Source: Gymnogyps californianus
Lineage: Eukaryota > Chordata > Aves > Accipitriformes > Cathartidae
Length of the DNA stretch: 64,000 nucleotides
Direction of reading: 5' to 3'
Assembly (NCBI RefSeq): GCF_018139145.2
Contig: NC_059486.1
Location: 6,572,001 to 6,636,000 of the forward strand
Shown here: piece after piece, positions 60,096 through 64,000 of the stretch
Position numbering within the stretch: position 1 is the first letter of the stretch
Layout of the letters: each line of letters opens with the position of its first letter
The notes under the pieces: generated by a model
Told to the model about the DNA's origin: nothing
Seen by the model: the letters and a program-made list of their open reading frames with translations, nothing else
The model's database searches: none
Program-made: the position numbers and the translations under genes

Positions 60096-60109
60096 GTGCC
60101 CTCTGCTGG
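60096..60109 (-). promoter_or_regulatory. Strong CTCF-like motif, minus orientation
   Basis: 'gtgccctctgctgg' is the complement of 'ccagcagagggcac', which fits all 14 positions of the degenerate CTCF core CCASYAGRKGGCRS. It lies in a locally GC-rich patch. CTCF binds such sites to form loop anchors or insulators. Occupancy here is an inference. Confidence 0.5.
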
Positions 60110-61860
60110 GTTCCCAAATGGGGCCCCGGGCTGGCCTGGGGCTGGGAGCGATGGTACAGGTTAGCAACACGCAGAGCTTCTGCAGAGCTTCGGTCTTCTG
60201 CACTGCAAGTGCGCGGGAGGTTGCTGCACTGCAGGCTCGAGTGCCTTTGTGCTCTGTGCACCATTATGCTTTTCACAGGGCTGTTAATGGAGATGGCATT
60301 TGGCTGTGTGCTCTTATCTCACTGCACTTCAAAATGGAGTTACACTTCCTCGCTCAGATTCAAGGCTAAGGGATGCATCTCGGTGATATTTATATTCATT
60401 TAGCCCCAGGTCCCTGCCTCTCACAAAAGGATATGGCATGTAGAGTAGATTTATACCAAAAATGAAATGACACAAGGAACAGAGGCTACTGGAGATAAGT
60501 AGGTATTAGGACTGTGTTTTCCATCTCGTGTTCCTAAATGAGGGTAGTGACACAAAGCATTGTCAGCAACAAATTGGCAACATCCAGCACTGCTGTGTTT
60601 TGATCTGCGCTTATGGGACTATTGGGACTGGTTTCTCCAAATAGTCTTTTAAATTTTGAAAGGGCATGCCTCCATAGACAGCTGCTGTGTTTTGAAGAGT
60701 TATCTCAGGATATGGAGCTGATATCTGGCATTGTTACTCAGAAGTATTTTCCTTTTTCTATTTCCTTTTAAGCTTCTTTATTTACATTTCTCTAAAACTG
60801 TCTTCCGTACCAAGCTGATGCAGCAGCAGTGTGTGGAGGAAGGCAAAGGCTTAGGTGGCAGCTCTGGGTTTGCCAGGGGGTGCTGAGGCATCCCATCGCT
60901 AGACGTTTTCAAAAGCAGATTCAGACTCAAAAATCATTCACTGAGGAAAATGTAGATAGATTTGAGTCTAACTCAGAGCAGGATGGGCAACCACATGTCC
61001 TCTTCCAGATCTTTGTTATGAGGCATAGGAACTTTTTATGGCAAAAGCTTTCATGTTCTGTCCAGACACTCACTTTCATGAAACACGTGGGAACTTAATA
61101 GCTGTGAAACAGTTTTCCTTCAAACTGGCCATCCAGTTCAAACATTACTGGGACAAGGAACAGACAGACAACGTGACTGCACAATCCTCAGTTTCTTTGG
61201 AAGCCAAATACCGAGCGGTCGTTTCAGGTTTGATTTAAATAAGGATGGGAACTCTGCAGTCTTGTGGCTGTGAGTGTGTCATATGCACTGGCATGTTGTA
61301 CCTGCTGATGGCAGGGAGGAGGGAGTCTGAAATGTTCTTGGCATTTCCTGCTAATTCTGTGTTAAATTCTCCCATGAGAGTTTTCACAAACTTCAGTTTA
61401 TGCTCCGGTTTATGGTAAGGCCAGCACAGCCTGGGTCCCCTTCTTCAGTCCATTCTCCCTTCCCACAAGTCAAACCTGTCTCCGGTTCTTCTCGCCACCT
61501 CTGCACATGTGTTCACTCCTTCTGCGATCCCAAAAGCCATTGGGAAGGAAGCGATGGGAACACTGACCTGGAGAACGGAGCACCAATGGGGGCCTGGGAA
61601 TGCGTGCAGGTGATGTCATGGATATGTGAAGAGATGGAAGTAAGAAAGAGATGGGAAGGAGGAAGGAGAGTGAAGGAATGTTAAAGAAAGAAATTCATGA
61701 AAACAATTGTTTGTGGATTTGACATTTGACTGGAAGGATCAGGCACCAAGGTCTCTAGAGAAGGTAGCTCTATGGGGTAGATCTGACAGCTGAGCAGTTC
61801 GGTCGGAGGCCATGCTCTTTGGTTACACAGTGGAAAACAAGAAGTCTGATTTCTGCACAG

Positions 61861-61955
61861 ATTTGATCACTGATCCCTTTTTTGATTCTTGGCAAGCTAC
61901 TTCAGCTTTTCTACGGCACCACTCCTTTGTGTAAAATGAAGACAGTGCAACTACA
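61861..61955 (+). mobile_element. MIR/CORE-SINE fragment, sense
   Basis: 'ttgattcttggcaagctact', 'tcagcttttctacggcacca' and 'tgtgtaaaatgaagacagtg' follow MIR order ('tgaccttgggcaagtcacttcacctctctgtgcctca...tgtaaaatgaggatagtg'). Diverged, but the spacing is right. Confidence 0.65.
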
Positions 61956-61995
61956 TGGATAGGAATGAAAGCAGAGACTTTTCCAGACTGATGAC

Positions 61996-62049
61996 AAATC
62001 ATAGAACCATAAGGCTGGCAGAGACCTTGAGAGATTGTCTAGTCTGGCA
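61996..62049 (-). mobile_element. CR1 LINE 3'-end fragment
   Basis: 'aaatcatagaaccataaggc', 'tggcagagaccttgagagat' and 'tgtctagtctggcagtc' are the reverse complement of a CR1 3' end ('...gactagatgatctc.aaggtc.ctgcc...ttctatgattc'). It is truncated shortly upstream in element orientation, as most CR1 copies are. Confidence 0.75.
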
Positions 62050-64000
62050 GTCATCAATTTTTTTTAATCAAAGGACTGCCCTGGAATTTTAAAAAAAAAC
62101 CTTTTCCATTGCACAGTGCCAGCACAATGGTTTGACTCTAAAAGTAACCAAAAATTGTATTTTATTCTTTAAATTGGAGAAAGGCCCATGGTGAGCAGTT
62201 TTCAAAAAAATTAAAGCCAGATCTACTTATACTTTAAAATAGGCATAAGTGCCTTTGTTCTGATTAGTTTTATCGTGACATCACTTATTTTCATAGATGC
62301 TTGTAAACATTTTATTTGCTGGTTAGTCCAACTTTTTTGAAATGTAGTGGAATCAATGCATGAACTGGAAGCGTCACACGCAGTGTAGCTCTCAGGCTGC
62401 AGGAACCATACTTCAGTGGGATTACTTAGAGATCACCCAGCAACACTACCAACTCCATCCTGATTCCAAACATTGCTTCCCTTATTAATCACCCAAAATA
62501 TCATGATGTTAGCATCATTTTTTCTCCATTTATTTGGAAGGTCATACAAAGTTCCTCCATCTGACCAAACCTGCAGTGCAAATAACAATAGCAATTATCG
62601 CTCTGTACTTAAAAGCATACTGTTATTGGGGGGATGAACAGTCAGAAAGAAGCCCTGTTAAGTGAGGGAAATAATTACAGAAGAAAATACCAATCAAAGA
62701 TCACACCTTTTCATAATTAACTCCTATTTGCCTGAGCAGAGAATTGCATTCATCTGCTTCTCTTTGGCTCAGTCTGCTGAAATGTGCAGAGTGACACACC
62801 ACCACAGCTGCTCCACAGGCAGCAGAACGCTAATACAGTTTTGTAATGATGATGCTATGTGGTCATCTTCTTCACATTAACTGATTCATATCCTGTACAT
62901 CGAGGAAGCACTGAGCATTTTATTAGAGCTGATGAATGTACATTGACCACTCAAACACAGTATATTCACACATGCATGCGTTACTGTGGTTTCACCCCGC
63001 TTAAGAGAATTGAGAAAGGTAAAGGGGTAAATAGACTATCTGTTGCACATAGGCAGTTTGTGCCATCCTAGATTCTGGTAAAATATCTGTCTTTGAAGCA
63101 AGAAATAACTACAGCTTTATTTTGAGTAGAAAAAGACTGGATCCTCCTGTGGAAAAAAAAAAGTTCTTATGAATATCAGTTTGTCAAGTAAGCAAGTAGT
63201 TAATCAAGTTACCAAGTAGTTGATAATGTTCAGGATTCTAATCTATATTTTAGTCCCACTAAAACTTTAACTTGGTAGTCTGGGAATGACCAAGAGAAGA
63301 TTGAAAAAAGTGCCAGATAGTTTCTGAGTTATAGAGCATAAAAATAAACCTGAGTTGTTACTTCATTTTTATCCTGAGCTTCCCTGACGTACCTCTCTCT
63401 TTCACAGCTGAAAGAGCCATACTTCTTCCAAAAAGTGACTCCTAAGTATGTTCAATTTATGATGCAAAGGGAGAGTGTTCTCTATAGCTGTTTATGTTAC
63501 AAAAGTTATAAGATACTCCATCTCTGGAAACAAATAGAAGAAAGTCCTTGTGTTTTCAGCTTTGCAGGACTGAATCTTATTGACAAGTAGGATACTGCAG
63601 TACCTGGAATAACTGCAGTGATTTAAGTTTGCTATAGCAAAAGGGGTCGACAAGTCTTAAGTGGCAGATGACATTCCTGTAATTCAGAAAATGTCATTTT
63701 ATCAAGGAGTAATAGAAACTGAGAGAAGTTACTGAAATCGTGTCATACATGAATGTATATGCTGTCTGCACATTTCCCCCATGTTCCCCCATAAGAGCAG
63801 TGGAAGACACATCTTCTCTGTGGAAACCACTCATTAATTTACCTGGGCTTATCCCCATGTAAAGTACAAGATCCAAAACCCTGAAGAAGGTAATGGGTTG
63901 TGAATTGTCTCCTGTTTCTATGCTGTACATGAAAGTTGGGGTGAGCTTTCTTCTCCACAAGCCAGCTGCCAGGAGGGAGAGCCGGCTGGACAGAGAAATC

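Larger units (their letters stand above)
56301..64000. other. Non-coding stretch to the window end
   Basis: No exon recognised. The patch 59.85-60.40 kb is locally GC-richer with open frames of 103-142 codons on both strands, no domain, and too few CpGs for an island. It carries the strongest CTCF-like motif. A weak antisense MIR-type segment is possible at 59.44-59.50 kb ('gtggagcttgcaatcaaagt'). The last kilobase is featureless AT-rich sequence. Confidence 0.6.

Noticed and set aside
59853..60403. GC-richer patch with 100-140-codon frames, considered as a possible exon or second island
   Set aside because: Frames are open on both strands without a domain, and CpG density is far below that of the 33-35 kb island. 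Kept only for its CTCF-like motif.

Overview
The window looks like non-coding vertebrate nuclear DNA, most likely from a bird or another archosaur. Three things point there. It carries a decayed CR1 LINE with a readable reverse-transcriptase block at 40.18-41.61 kb, plus two short CR1 3' ends. It carries many degraded MIR/CORE-type SINEs and fragments of old repeats shared by birds, crocodilians and turtles. Recognisable repeats are otherwise sparse. I see no bacterial-style gene organisation, no CRISPR array, no rRNA or tRNA gene, and no open reading frame that I recognise as a protein or protein domain, apart from the CR1 remnant.

Layout. 1-32.8 kb is AT-rich, gene-less sequence with scattered SINE relics, short microsatellites and, towards its right end, homeodomain-site-rich blocks at 31.42-31.55 and 32.16-32.35 kb that look like conserved non-coding elements. 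32.83-35.26 kb is a strong CpG island of about 2.4 kb, the functional focus of the window. Near its right edge the minus strand shows a coherent promoter and first-exon pattern: a CRE half site, a YY1-type CAAGATGGCGC motif, a TATA-like GGTATAAACC, three very short upstream ORFs, and a consensus-like splice donor (AAG|GTAACG) at 34,741/34,740. I infer a non-coding 5' exon of a minus-strand gene. The rest of the gene would lie left of the window, with 1-34.74 kb as first intron. I cannot name the gene.

35.3-64 kb would then be upstream flank. It holds another candidate enhancer block at 35.29-35.48 kb, the CR1 fossil, an interrupted CAG repeat at 51.7 kb, a candidate regulatory block with Z-DNA-prone sequence at 55.84-56.30 kb, further SINE relics, and CTCF-like motifs at 38.42, 55.31 and 60.10 kb. 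The last is a full match to a degenerate CTCF consensus.

No new biological system is evident. The best leads are the promoter architecture inside the CpG island (matched polypyrimidine and polypurine tracts either side of the inferred start, a 36-nt Z-DNA tract, a G-quadruplex cluster, two perfect short palindromes) and the candidate enhancer blocks around it. All regulatory calls are motif-based inferences. Repeat calls rest on remembered consensus features, not on a database search.
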